A stretch of DNA of 64,000 nucleotides from Meconema thalassinum (GCA_946902985.2 OX336390.1:528940861-529004860); one strand, 5' to 3'; shown: positions 23,633-35,201, numbered from the stretch's first letter. Translations and numbers: made by a program. The notes: generated by a model from the letters alone, not told the origin.

Positions 23633-24935
23633 TTTAATTCTTGGGACGATTCTTGATTCACTACTGGTAAATGTGTTTTTTGTGACAGTTGCCGTCACAT
23701 GTCATTCACCAACTACTCCTCTGCCCAGAAATTTTTCTTCTCAAGTCCAATTGGAACAGACCAAGTTGGGTTTGTCTCCTACTCATATACATACACATTT
23801 CTCTTCTTTAGTCCAATTGGATCAGACAAAGTTACGTACCATTAATAACGAAATACATTACCTTCTCTGTCCAGCATCCTGATTTCTTAAGTCCCACTTC
23901 TACCATGCTATGATACGCATGCATCCTTAAAGATGATTTTTATCTATGACATTTTCTGCCCGGGTCTTTCGAGTTTGGAAGCCCGGACCATATATTCTTA
24001 CGGCAAACTACAACCGTCATAAAAGCAAACTTCCGAGACATACCGTACACAAGGATCGCTAGTTTGTCAGCCCGCGAGAAGAGAGAAGTTCTCGGCCTCA
24101 TGTTGGCAGGCAGCGATCTCCCGAGGGTCGGCTAGTTGGTATTTAAAAAAAAAGAAGAGTGAAGAGAGATTGTTGTGTGACAAGAATTAAGAAGTGGCCT
24201 CAGACTAACCTCTCGAGCCGAGGCTCGGGGCGGATTCAATTTTGTTGTCCTCCTCGGTGTGTCAAGAATAGTTATACGTCGTTTCTAAATTACGAATTGC
24301 GTATATGTAACAAACGCGCAGTGAAATTCCGCCATCATCACCTAATAACTATATGGTTTGAAACAAACGTGATGTTATATTAGTTACAGTACTTCGTGTG
24401 CATGATTGGGGAAACGTTTCCTTGACGGGAATGGAAACAGATTAGGGAATTGGTGTGTAATTTATATTCTGTTGTTTTATGTGATAGACAGGGTTAAGCG
24501 AAACCTAATGGTTTTTTTTAATGTTGTGTAACCTAATACAACTGTTGTCATGGTGCGGAGTTGTTTTAAAATATGGAGGTAAGAATGGTTGTTGCTAATT
24601 TGATGTGAAGAGAAGTGATTACTTAATGTTGTCGCGAATGTGACTTGAGCCATCTTCATTTGTATTTTCAGATAGAGATTGTAGAAACGTTTCCCGAGTG
24701 TGGTAAGGTTTTAGATTGCAGCGAATTGAGAATTTCCGAATCAGATTTAATAATTTAACGCTGCGTTTAGTTTAAAAAGAATTGTCACCCCTCTATTACT
24801 TTTGCCCAAGTACAGTATATTCAACATTAAATTCCTTTACCTTAGGATTATGTTTTACAAATACAATATTGCACCATATATTTATAAGAAACGAACGCAC
24901 GCTCGGATACGAGTATCAGCTGATGCTGCTGATGA

Positions 24936-24971
<36 letters not shown>

Positions 24972-26433
24972 TAACTTGATAGGGTACCTTATAAATATAT
25001 TCATAACATATTTAAGAAGAATTCAATTGAAGGTTGATTCCAAATACGTAAAGAGCTTGGCCAATCGACTAGGTCATATCTTAAATAGTTGCCCCAATTG
25101 ACCACTACGAGGGCCTGATCGGGACCCAACACGAAGTGAACTGAAGGAGAACAATTCTCCTTTCCGAGCATAATATATATAAAATAAGTAAGTCAAAAGG
25201 ATGTTGTTTATTACCACAGTGAGTGTTATATATAATACAAAATTATGGAAAAGAATCTGTGATTACCAACTCAATGTGTAATTTATTGTAAAATTGTTTA
25301 GTGCGTGTGCATGATAGTTGTATTGTAACTTAAAAGAAACCGTGTGTGTAATGTTTGATTCTAAATGTTTTGGTATTGAACTGTAGACTCCCTCTCGCTC
25401 AGATTAAATATTTTCTCTGTCAGTATATTATATGTTTTTATATACCAGGTTAATATATTTAATAGGATCTCTGGGCACGGGTCCACTTCCATCCACGGGC
25501 AATTGTCCTGGTTGCTTCCCTCCCTAACTTCATAAGATAGCAGTGATAATAATTAGTTGGGTGGGGAGTGCAACAAATATATCTTCTGATTAAGTGGGCA
25601 CATTTTTAACAACTATGCAAAATGGATTGGAGTCAGTGAGAGCAATCAAGCATTGAAATATTTCATTTTATATGACACGATTTAATACGAATGCATAACT
25701 CTAACAACTGCCATGGTTTAGATGCTGAAATTCAATACACTTTATATCCTAGGGGATTCCAGCAACGGTTTATCAACATGTGTACCAGCCATTTTGGACA
25801 TTATTTGGTTGAGTTGTTCAAACTACAAAATTGCATTCAGCAAATGCTACCAAATCACAGCAATGACTGCGGCCACAATTAGGATGGGACACACACCCAT
25901 TTCTGCTACACCATCCGCATGAACTAAAGTTTTTTTAAATGGGTTCGCAAACAAAAATAACCCTCTCTCTTAGTTGATTATAATGGGAATTATTTTCCCT
26001 CCAGCAGATTTACCTATTCAACACTGTAATGCAAATTCCTACAGTATTTCTTCAGGTGGTATGTGATTGGAGAACATTTTCCCACCTTGGCTACTATTAA
26101 CCACTCGTACTGAATAGATGAGTCAAAGAATTAATTCAATGTTTGTTGAATAAGACTTAGAAATGTATCTGCAGTTTGGATCACAGCCATCTCTATGTCA
26201 TTCCAGAAGCAGCGCCTCTTCATCTCAGACTCGAAAATGAATTACGGTTGTGGCATGGCCCACAGTGGTGCGAGAGGATTAAAGTGTCTGTCCAGACAGC
26301 AGGAGATTTTGGTTTGAATTTCAACTGTGGTCACATTTTCAAGCCTTATTCAACAGATATGACCATTCCAATGGGAGCTATTCCCACAAGACCTTTCTAT
26401 GATCCTAAAGCTCAATGCTGTTTCATTTGATAG
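23633..26433. other. Intronic DNA upstream of FAR exon, no gene seen
   Basis: Mostly AT-rich. Contains an (AT)n run and a 25.69-25.92 kb open frame without recognisable domain. The open frame at 26176-26430 ends at the FAR splice acceptor but does not match FAR and is not counted as exon. Confidence 0.45.
24939..24967. repeat. (AT)n microsatellite
   Basis: About 14 units of TA dinucleotide. Confidence 0.9.
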
Positions 26434-26691
26434 GTTAGTGCGTGTTCAGGCCAGATTAAAGAAAGGCTCCAAGGGTCTTGAGTACTTCACAACTCGTCAA
26501 TGGCAGTTCAAGAATAGTAACATGCATATTCTCTTCAAGACTCTTAACACTGAGGACCAGTGGACATTCAACTTCGATATTGAAGCCATTGACTGGTTCC
26601 CCGTCATTGAGAGCTATGTCTTGGGAATCAGGAAATTCATCTTCAAGCAGGATCCCAGTTCAATACCCAAAGCAAGAAAATGGCAACGGAA
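26434..26691 (+). CDS. Fatty acyl-CoA reductase, FAR_C (sterile domain) exon
   Basis: It encodes LVRVQARLKKGSKGLEYFTT, RQWQFKNSN, TFNFDIEAIDW, ESYVLGIRKFIFKQDPSSIP, all diagnostic of the FAR C-terminal domain. The acceptor is gatag at 26429-26433 and the donor is gtaagt at 26692. The exon is 258 nt: one base completing AA|G Lys, 85 codons, then AA. It joins in phase with the exon at 1968-2400 and with 29499-29589. The paralogous exon on the - strand at 62996-63253 has identical length, and about half of its residues are identical (43 of 86 by eye). Confidence 0.95.
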
Positions 26692-26739
26692 GTAAGTTTT
26701 CTTTCATTAACCCTTTTAATTGCTGGGTGAATGATTTGA

Positions 26740-26882
26740 ATCAATAACACACACTAATACAGCCATCTCAATTAACACCGGTTATCAGACAAATTCTAGA
26801 CACACCCAAAAGTACACGGGGCTAAATGACTGCGTTGTCGCAGCCCCTTAACTAAGAAACCAACCAAACCAAGCAAAACCGT
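26740..26882 (+). mobile_element. 3' fragment of SINE family B
   Basis: It matches the last 130 nt of the complete SINE at 35202-35723 (acacactaatacag, acaccggttatcagac, cacggggctaaatgac, then cagcccctt and an accaacc-rich tail). The tRNA-like head is absent. It lies in the FAR intron, about 50 bp after the donor site. Confidence 0.75.
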
Positions 26883-27255
26883 CATTGTGTTATGTATTGA
26901 CAATTTTTGTGCACTTGGGATCTCATATTTAGCTCTGCTGCTGACCTTTCTGTAATGTACATGGAGAAAGTAGTACCTGTATTTTATAACGTAATCCACT
27001 AATTACAGCGCAGACCACCAGATTATCATTGACACCCCAGAATTAGAATACTGATACGTTGCAAGCAAAACTGAAAAATGGCTACCAAGATTCCATTCAA
27101 CTACCGCACATGATAGTCGTGGCGCTGACTTCACAAAATATTAAAAACTATATCTGCAGAAGATCAAAAGTTATGTTGTATTCTTCAATCATTCAATCGC
27201 ACACTATGCTTTATCGGTTGTGTAATCTACAGCTCAAAAGCTGGTAGTAAGGTAA

Positions 27256-27312
27256 GACCTGACACTGGAATGAGTAAGTTATGTCATCTGCCAACATAGA
27301 ATGCAACCTCTT
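27256..27312 (+). repeat. Direct repeat, copy 1
   Basis: About 57 nt starting gacctgacactggaatgag, nearly identical to 27836-27892. The DNA between is GC-richer with phrases like cgttctcggcccgtctgg, so the pair may bound or belong to a duplicated repeat unit. Confidence 0.8.
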
Positions 27313-27835
27313 AATTTGAACTTATACATGTTTAATTCACATTAGTATTGGAAGGTGAAACACGGTTCTTGGAGTGAACACTTCGGACATTATTTCGAGT
27401 TAGCCGTACTCGTCGTAAGGAAAAATATACAGCGGGGCAGTATATGCAAGTGATCGCTTAGGCAGCGAGAAACATTTCAACAGCGGGTAGTATCTGCCCT
27501 CGCCCGCATAGGGTCAAAATGAACGGTAACACCTACCAAGTTTTCTCTGACCCGTTTGGCGAGATTCTCGATGTCCTTACGGTTTAGAGTTCGTGACCGA
27601 AAATGCAAAACTATCGCAATGTTACGCGATCAGCTCCGCTTTCGACCTATTTGACGAGATTCCAACTGTTTTAGCGATCACATGTTCCCACGATCGGGCA
27701 TGGAAACATATTGCGGGGTGAATAGTTACCGTAGTTACCGTATTCGGCAGCGTTCTCGGCCCGTCTGGCCCCACAGTATCAAGTTCGCGACCAGGCATGA
27801 AAAAATATGATGTCTGCGCAATTGGCTCGTAGTAG

Positions 27836-27892
27836 GACCTGACACTGGAATGAGTAAGTTATGTCATCTGCCAACATAGAATGCATCCTCTA
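27836..27892 (+). repeat. Direct repeat, copy 2
   Basis: Second copy of the sequence at 27256-27312, 580 bp downstream, differing at about one position. Confidence 0.8.
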
Positions 27893-28404
27893 AATGTCGG
27901 TCCCATTTAATGTAATTTACCGCTTCACTCGCGGTCGTGTACTGAAAAATATTGCGATGTTACGTGATCGGCGCCATTATCGGCCCATTTGATAATGTAT
28001 CTGCTCTTCTAGCATAGTGGCGGTCGCCAAGCTCGCGATAGGATACGGGAAAAAGCCATGAGTAGGTGTCACGATCGGCGATCGGACATTCCCACAGACT
28101 TTATGTTGCGGTGACGGATCGCAGGCATTTCGAGTGGACCACTTGCCACTTCGGTGGGTAGACGTCAGAAGTAGGCACTTGGTATTGTAGAGGGAAAATT
28201 GATTGAATGTCATCATGAAGGGGATTTTTTTTCTTTGGAATGACGAATTACCTGTATACAGGTTTTAGAAATAATCAGATTTTTCCAAATGCAGCCTATA
28301 TTTATTAAGACCAAAGTATGACGTGAAATTCAAAATATCGCGACATTTTGAAATAAGATGTTCGAATTCACCAGGTTTTATCGTGATAGGACTACCCCTG
28401 GTGA

Positions 28405-28455
28405 TAATGATGGTTGTTGCTTTAAGAGGCAGAACAATGAGGTCAACAGTCCCTT
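28405..28455 (-). repeat. Possible short LINE-tail insertion
   Basis: The minus strand reads GTTGACCTC, then CTGCCTCTTAAAGCAACAAC, resembling the 3' hairpin and tail of the I-like LINE at 44566-44610. A target duplication is not clear. Confidence 0.45.
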
Positions 28456-29019
28456 GAGATGACTACTCGCACAGCATTATCAGCTCCACGTGTAAATTAA
28501 CAATTTTTCACAAAATTACATAAAATATCAATAAAACACATAAAATAGTGTTTTGATGAAATAAACAACATGTTTAAGAGGTGGATTTCATTCCCACTTC
28601 AGGCATCCTGAAGTGGTTTCCGTAGTTTTCCCACATGCACATATTTTAGTAACATACACAACTTCGTGATTTTGCTCATCAATGTTCGTATGGCGTGTCT
28701 CTTCTTTCTTCGTAAATTTGTCATTTTCGCGGATCTTCGCGGATTTTTCAGGTATATGACCAGGATTTGAAATTTATATTGGTGGAAGCTCTTCATGGGG
28801 CTAAATGACTGTGATGCTTTAACCCCTAAACGAATCACCAACAAAATTCCACTTTGTAGACAAGGAGATATGAGTGAGATGTGAGTTGTTGAATCATAAA
28901 GTTAGTGTTCGCAGGGAACGTGGTAAAGCAGCTCTGTAAGGAGGACCGGGTGTGATTCTTGGTCAGTGCATGTGAAATGTTCGAAGTGAAATATCACGCA
29001 AAAATGGAGGTCCCGTGGC

Positions 29020-29068
29020 TCATGATTGCGAGATTAACGGTCACGTAAAACGACAAGCTTCTTTCCTT
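29020..29068 (+). repeat. Dispersed repeat 'gattaacggtcacgtaaaa', copy 1
   Basis: Contains cgagattaacggtcacgtaa followed by acgacaagcttc. Related copies are at 45592-45640 and 49362-49415, all on the + strand. Confidence 0.75.
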
Positions 29069-29096
29069 AGTGCTTTACATGAGTTGTTGATTCATT

Positions 29097-29465
29097 TAGG
29101 GGCTTTGCGATAACGTAGTTTTTAGCCTCATGTAGTTGGGTGTATGTGGAATCTGTCTGATGACCTGTGTCATTGTGTTGGCTGTACTAGTGCGTGCATT
29201 TATAATTGGGACTATGATATGGTTAGGAGGTGGTCATGACCTTAATTTGGGTACCATCCTGGCGTTTGCCTGGGGTGGAAGTGGGAAACCATGGAAAACA
29301 TTTCTAGGATGGATGGAGTGGGAATCAAACCCTTCTCTTTCCAGTTCTGCCTCACAAGGATGAGTGTACCGCGTTTCAGCTCTCAAACTAGAATTAAATT
29401 CCTTGGCAAAACCAGGAATTAAACCCAGACCTCTGCGGTGACAGGTAAGAATGCTCTGAGGTGGA
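29097..29465 (-). mobile_element. SINE family A, in FAR intron
   Basis: Same body as the copy at 37022-37370 (gtctgatgacctgtgtcatt, gtttgcctgg, gtggaagtggg, gaatcaaaccc). The tRNA-like head at the right has a short deletion. It stops about 33 bp before the first base of the terminal FAR exon, so the insertion lies in or next to the branch-point/polypyrimidine region. Confidence 0.85.
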
Positions 29466-29498
29466 TACTTAATATTAATTGGGTTTTGACTGTTACAG

Positions 29499-29589
29499 GT
29501 TGTTCTGGATGCATCAAGTCGTGCGGCTCTTGGCTGTGCTCCTGCCTATCTGGCTAATAGTGATCCTGATTTCACCAGTTTTATCTTAA
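29499..29589 (+). CDS. Fatty acyl-CoA reductase, terminal exon (C-terminal membrane segment)
   Basis: After the acceptor at 29497-29498 (gttacag), one G completes the split Lys codon. Thirty further codons, counting the stop, read LFWMHQVVRLLAVLLPIWLI, then a short hydrophobic end and TAA at 29587-29589. Insect FARs end in one or two hydrophobic helices that anchor them in membrane, which fits. The exon is short and out of reach of ordinary ORF callers; the in-phase join and family match make it convincing. No clear AATAAA was picked out just downstream. Confidence 0.9.
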
Positions 29590-30030
29590 TATATGATTCA
29601 TCTTCCGGATGAAGCATGATGTTTGGAGGTTGAACAACCTTCAGCAACTAATGACAAAAGAAGCTTGGGGGTTTGGTAGCAATAAGAGGCCTCCCTGTCC
29701 AAACCTGAACAAGGACAGTATTGTCAGCTCCTTTGAATTATGTACCTGTTTAAGCTACAACACATCAGTCTCCAATAGAGAGGCTTCACAAAGTTCATCT
29801 CCAAAACATACTGTAACTATTTCTAACTGTAGTTTCTCTATTTGTGGATCCTGTTTTTTCAGACCAAGCAGCAACATAATATTGTAAAAAGAAATCATCT
29901 ACCGGAATGCAGGGATTGTACATTCACATACTCTCCGGGAATACTGTAGTTATGCAAACATCCGTTTCTTATTGAATGTGCTGAGTGTTTGGGACTAATT
30001 ATTCATTTCGGTGTGAGAGACTGAGGTCAC
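29590..30030 (+). other. FAR 3' UTR and downstream DNA
   Basis: Follows the FAR stop codon. The open frame at 29609-29887 has no recognisable domain and is taken as UTR or intergenic sequence. Confidence 0.45.
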
Positions 30031-30032
30031 TA

Positions 30033-30376
30033 GAGTCTGTATTAAGAAAGAAGAACGTTGGCAACTGCCAAAGCTAGCATGGAAGGAAATACTGCGTTGC
30101 CACTGTGATATGTTATCTCAACGTCTGTTGCGGTACGAAAACCATAGGACGGATTTTCATGCAATTTTCACTGCTATCTGTAGGTTCTTCTATCCTGTGA
30201 AGGAATAAACAAATACACTTCAATAGGTACACGGGATAATACTGACAGTAAGTGACAAGGACATTGCTCATCGCTGTCTGTGAGCACATTGCAACATGTC
30301 TCGTTGTTGCTCACCTTCTCACCATAGGACTGGTTGGATGGCAGCTGTCAGCGTTCTTCTTTCGTAATACAGACTC
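30033..30376. mobile_element. MITE with TA target duplication (Tc1/mariner-like)
   Basis: Inverted ends GAGTCTGTATTAAGAAAGAA and the reverse complement (differing at a few positions) extend about 40 bp. Both outer sides carry TA (30031-30032 and 30377-30378). The length is 344 bp with no coding capacity, consistent with a non-autonomous Tc1/mariner-type element. The family assignment rests on the TA duplication only. Confidence 0.82.
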
Positions 30377-30695
30377 TAATGTCGGTACTTAGTATTGTCA
30401 CGCAATATAGTAGCTGCTGCCGTAAGAGGTGAATAAAAGTGCAGGCCACATGAAGTGTTTTTCACGATGGGTTCTTTTCTCGCATGTTTATTTACAAGCA
30501 GGAATCATGCAAATATACTGCAAGTTCTCCAAAATATCTGATGAAATTTTCTGTGAGTACTATTCTACAGTACTATTCTAACAAGTAAAAGAATCGCAAA
30601 ATTTTAAATGAATTTCATTCCGTAAACACGATTCATTTTCATGCGTTGACTTACTGAAAAACTTTTAATAATTCGTTTAATAAGGCAACACTGAA

Positions 30696-30846
30696 TAAAG
30701 GCTTCCAACATGATCATAAAAGAATTGCTTTTCAATCAGTCAACACATTAATGTACCCAATTAAATTGAGTGGGGAATATTAATTATTTATCACTTACTA
30801 ATTGAAATCTAAATGCTATTAAATAAAACCAATAGTCAATAATTAA

Positions 30847-30888
<42 letters not shown>

Positions 30889-31469
30889 GTTATTGTTTTA
30901 ATGCACTAGGACTAGTTTCGACCACAGTGTGATCATCACCATCAATCTTAACACGTTATTGGAAGAAATTATTAAAAAATCAAGTTGCGAGTAATTGAAA
31001 CATTCCAATAGATATCTGATTTCGAAAGTATTGGAATGTTTCAATTACAACTTGAAACAAGTTGGTAAGACAACTTGGCATTTAACTTAGTATTCAACTA
31101 TTATCATTAAAATCATTTGGTCATACCAATAATGGTTTTGCTGGAATATTTCTTGGTTAGATTTCGATGGTGACGTTGATCAATGTAGGTTAAGTTGTGT
31201 GTAAGAAAAAAGATGACATTAGATTAGACATACATCTTTTTTGAATTGTGAAAGAAATATTGAAATAATTATAACTTACTATATTTTCAATCAATGTGCA
31301 TATTGGGATCCAGAACATCTAGATTCGAACTTCACCAAAGTGTATCAAAGTGAAATGTGTATATTATTTTTTAAGTTTAGTGTGATAGATAGTTGCTATT
31401 CCCTACTCAATTTAATTGGGTACATTAATGTGTTGACCAACTGAAAAGTGATTCTTTTACTGGATTACA
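30696..31469. mobile_element. Fold-back element with long inverted arms
   Basis: Arms at about 30720-30800 and 31375-31460 are inverted copies; the core 30739-30779 matches 31398-31438 at 40 of 41 positions. A 14-bp direct repeat AAGGCAACACTGAA flanks the unit (30682-30695 and 31470-31483). The interior has a (TTA)n run at about 30847-30888 and a second hairpin at 30991-31048. No coding region was found. Confidence 0.75.
30991..31048. repeat. Perfect 20-bp stem hairpin
   Basis: Arms gtaattgaaacattccaata (30991-31010) and its exact reverse complement (31029-31048) with an 18-nt loop. Six more pairing bases lie outside a 4-nt bulge (caagtt and aacttg). Confidence 0.9.
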
Positions 31470-31900
31470 AAGGCAACACTGAAGACGTGGTTTCTAAAAC
31501 TTCTATTTTCCAATTAGTACGAGTAAAATGTATCATATATCCCTGCACGTTTTCTTTTTCATTTTGTGCTCTAAATACATCATGAAATCATATAGGAATT
31601 GCATATAATTCAGTTGCTTCAGATAATACTCTAAAATTTAAAACGAACAAAAAGGCAGTCCGAGAGACCGAAGTCACTTAGGAACTAAACATCATGTCAC
31701 TAAACAGAGGGTTAAAACAATTGATTACCTTTATGGCCATTATTCTCATGTGATATTGCACTTGGCACTAATTCTTCCACCAGTAGAGATATTTACTATA
31801 CAAATTGAGCAATGTAATTATGTTGATAATCTGACTAGTACACACCACTCGGGTGGTCATTAAACTATCAAACAACATCTGCAACCATGGATAGAGCAAA

Positions 31901-32755
31901 TTTCAGGGTTGGGTAAGTCACTTCTTAAAAGTAAGTATGTTGCTTACCAAAAATAATAACGAAGTTACCGTAATATTTACTTTGTATGAAAATGAACTGT
32001 GTTATTGTTACAATTATCAAAATAACACATCTTCATTTCCCATTCCTTTTGTATAAAATAGTTGCATAATAACACTTTCCATACTCCTATAATTTGCTCG
32101 ATTTGAATGGAATAGTTGATTCCAGTAATATGGACGAACAAAATGAACTGGCAATTCGTAAATCATATTAATAATTAATACCGGTACTTTATTACCTCTG
32201 TACATTTACGACTCATTAATGAAATCATTAGAGACTAAATTGTTATACCTTGACTTTTGCGATGACCCAAGATCACATCTTTCCCAAATCCTTGTCTAAC
32301 CTTTTTCTAAAGAGAACTGGTCAAAAGTCACCTAGGTCCATGTGTCTTGACATATCGCTGATTCAGAATCACAAGTTTGCCCCCAAGACACTGCCAGTTA
32401 AAGGGGAAGGATGAGTTATTCTCTCTAGAGTCCGAGGTAAAAGCCAGACTTGGATAACAAGAAATTTTTAAAGCTAGGTACTTAAATGCTTGTTTATGTT
32501 TCCTTTGGAAAATCTGTTAATAACAGTTCAATAAAAAATACAATTTTACTTGATAATAAATGTAAATGATATTACAATAGAATGATAAACACCAGAGACA
32601 TTGATTGCTCTATCTTGAAAAAATAACGACGTTTTGTATTACTTCGTTACTGTGAACGGTAGTGGCGTTACAGTTACTCAATTTATAATTAGTAACGTCG
32701 TTACCATAGAATGGTTACCGTGAACGGTTACAAGTAACGTGTTACTCCCAGTTAT
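31901..32755. repeat. Probable non-autonomous DNA element (gggttgggtaagt family)
   Basis: The left end reads CAGGGTTGGGTAAGTCACTT. The right part is rich in GTAACG/GTTACC strings (32640-32750) and closes with gttactcccagtta. This arrangement resembles hAT-like non-autonomous elements with terminal GTAAC-rich inverted repeats. The right tip is decayed, so the end is uncertain. Confidence 0.4.
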
Positions 32756-33761
32756 TTCCCTCCAAAAGTACTAATCTGATTTTTTTTAAATATTTAAATC
32801 ATTGAATTTGTATAGTTAAGACCTGCTATTATGGTGACATAAATCAATTTAGTCCCAAAAGGAATAAAAGAAAAAATAAGAAGAAAACAAGGTGGCATCA
32901 TTATCTCAGTGGTTATTAGTGCTATGGGATAACAACTTTGGTTGGATCTACCACAGAACCAACACAATGAGTGAGATATTCAAGCCCTCCTCAGGAAACA
33001 CTAGTGAACAGTAATGTTTAAAATCATAGTTCCTTCCCAACATTTTCGTGTTACAATCATTCAATGCGAAGGATGTTAAGAGACAAATGGTGATTATTTC
33101 TTCGAATAAATGCCAATTATTTTAACTTTTATTCACCTATCGGCATGTATAAAATGATAATTTAGTGAATGTGGTATAATCGGTTGATAAGGAAAATCCC
33201 AATTTAATGTTATTTTATTTTAGGTCCTCCTGCTTGTAGTACGGTATACGTTTTTCTTCTCATGATCCCAGCAGCACAAACTAAATTAATGTTACTGAAT
33301 CCTCATTGAGGGTTATCCTGAGTATGAAGTATCCATTCCTTGGCAATTGCCATAATTGGAGTTTTACTGTAGTTATTGAGACGATGTTTTGTAGAGTGTC
33401 AGAGATAAAATAAAGTGATAAGATGGAAATGAAATACTGTATTGACACGTTCTGTGATACTAATTTATATTCAATTGTGACATCTTTCTTTCTGCCTTTC
33501 TATCTTACTTTGAGAACAGATTAGTAACAATAATTTCCATTTCTATTTCACTATCCAAAGACTGTTCAATTAAAAGAATGGAACAAGTAGATCAAATACT
33601 TCTCTGCTGATACTTTGTAAATTATAGAACTTTAATGAACGTTTGAGTGTTGAAGCTCCTGTCTGTGTCACACAATAGGCACATTTCAGGTAAAATGCCA
33701 ATCAGTTGCATCTTCTCACTGATGTCCAGGTGATCAGATAACAGTGTTGCTTTATACCTCA
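32756..33761. other. Intergenic DNA, no gene seen
   Basis: AT-rich with no supported feature. Confidence 0.5.
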
Positions 33762-33850
33762 TGGTGCAGTGGCTAGCATTGTTGGCTTCCACTTCAGAGG
33801 CCCAGGTTTCATTCCCAGCTCATCCAAGGAATTTAATTCTGTTTTGAGTA
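33762..33850 (+). mobile_element. SINE family A head fragment
   Basis: The + strand reads ATGGTGCAGTGGCTAGCATT (box A region) and GGCCCAGGTTTCATTCCC (box B region), followed by aggaatttaattctg, which starts the family A body. It is opposite in orientation to the other copies and truncated. Confidence 0.7.
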
Positions 33851-34014
33851 CGGTACTGGAAAGGTATTGTAATGTATTGTAAACTTGGTAATAAACAAGC
33901 CATAAGAAGAACACACTGAATACAATGCGTGGAAGCCATTTTAAAAATGTAGAATTTGATAATGAATACCGGTAACTCAAAGTACTTTTAAGAAACAACA
34001 ACGAAGATTAGCAC

Positions 34015-34130
34015 ATCAGGGGCGTATATAGAATTTTATTTCGGGGGGTGGCCAACCGGGGATTAGGGGGCATGGTATAGGCCCAAATAATAGGGGGTCC
34101 GGGGTTCTCCCCGGGAAACTTTTGTATAAT
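34015..34130. repeat. G-rich repeat fragment
   Basis: Phrases such as caggggcgtatatag and ggggttctccccggg resemble termini of a common insect DNA-transposon family. Too little remains to classify. Confidence 0.3.
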
Positions 34131-34318
34131 TTGGTGCAAAATGATGAGTTTTAACGCTATCTGACATCACTTTTTCAACCAATTTGTTGTGATGTTTTAT
34201 GGTTGCTTAATGTCAAACACAACTAAGACCATTTTATGATACTTTTTATTAATACAATCATCTTGCTCACTTGATAGTATTTGCATCGAAAGAATTATGT
34301 GCTAATCACCAGGACAAT

Positions 34319-34425
34319 GACCTGCGCTTGGGGCAGACCGTATACCGGAAACCCACACACACCGACCGGTATCTACACAATACATCTAATCACCACCCCC
34401 GACAGAAACATGGAGTTATTAAAGG
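34319..34425 (+). pseudogene. Penelope-like element RT fragment
   Basis: The + strand encodes LGQTVYRKPTHTDRYLHNTS, then NHHPRQKHGVIKG. The VYRKPTHTDRYL...SNHHP block is a signature of Penelope-like reverse transcriptases. It is cut at the right, where a minus-strand LINE begins abruptly. Confidence 0.75.
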
Positions 34426-35189
34426 GTCCAGGTTTCACAGCCATACAACAATGTTGAGATCACAACAGCTCGGTACACCATGAGCTTCGTCTTCACGGTC
34501 AGATCTTTATTCAAGAATACCCGGTGCGATAGTCGCCCAAATGCCGCATGGGCAGCACCGATTCTCTTCTCAACATCGTGCCCACAATTACCGTGTACGG
34601 ATAGCAGACTGCCCAGATACGAGAAGTGGTCTACCTGCTCCAATGGAGTATCTGAGATAGAAATGTTGAAGTGCGGAAAGGAAGTGCCTGGTGAAGGTTG
34701 TACCAGAACCTTGGTCTTCTGAACAATAATAGTGAGACCAAAACGATCACATGTATTCTTGTAGCAATTAACAGTTTGTTGCAACTCCACTGGCGTGAGT
34801 GTAGGTGATGCCGCATCATCTGCATACAACATATTGGTTATCTTTGTAACCTGAGTTAGCTTCTTGGAGCGAAATCGAACTAGGTTGAAGAGCCCTCCAT
34901 CAAAACGGTACCTGACCTCTATACCTGGGATGTTTGTGGGCGATTTATAGAGCATTGCAGCCAAATACAATGCAAACAGTGTTGGAGCAAGTACGCAGCC
35001 TTGTTTCAGTCCATGAGTGATAGGAAATTCGTCAGATATCTTATTTTGATGACAAACCTGACCGGTCATGCCATCATGGAGAGCTTGGATTAGATCAACA
35101 AAGCGTCGAGGACAGCCAAAGCGTTGTAGCACCGCCCACATAGCAGATCTTGGAACCGAGTCAAAGGCCTTTTCCAGATCATAAAAGAC

Positions 35190-35201
35190 TAAGAAGAGTG
35201 G
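35190..35201. repeat. Target site duplication, left
   Basis: taagaagagtgg, identical to 35724-35735; the pair flanks a SINE. Confidence 0.93.

Larger units (their letters stand above)
2401..26433 (+). other. Giant FAR intron (24,033 bp) filled with transposons
   Basis: The exons at 1968-2400 and 26434-26691 join in phase (AA|G gives Lys in the expected GKKPK-LVRVQ context), so everything between them is one intron if the gene is intact. It starts gtaaga and ends gatag. It contains three RTE-like LINE copies, another LINE remnant, a PIF/Harbinger element and the A/C-rich island. Confidence 0.8.

Noticed and set aside
26176..26430. Open frame ending at the FAR acceptor as a possible extra FAR exon
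   Set aside because: Its protein does not match the FAR family and the 1968-2400 exon joins 26434 directly and in phase.
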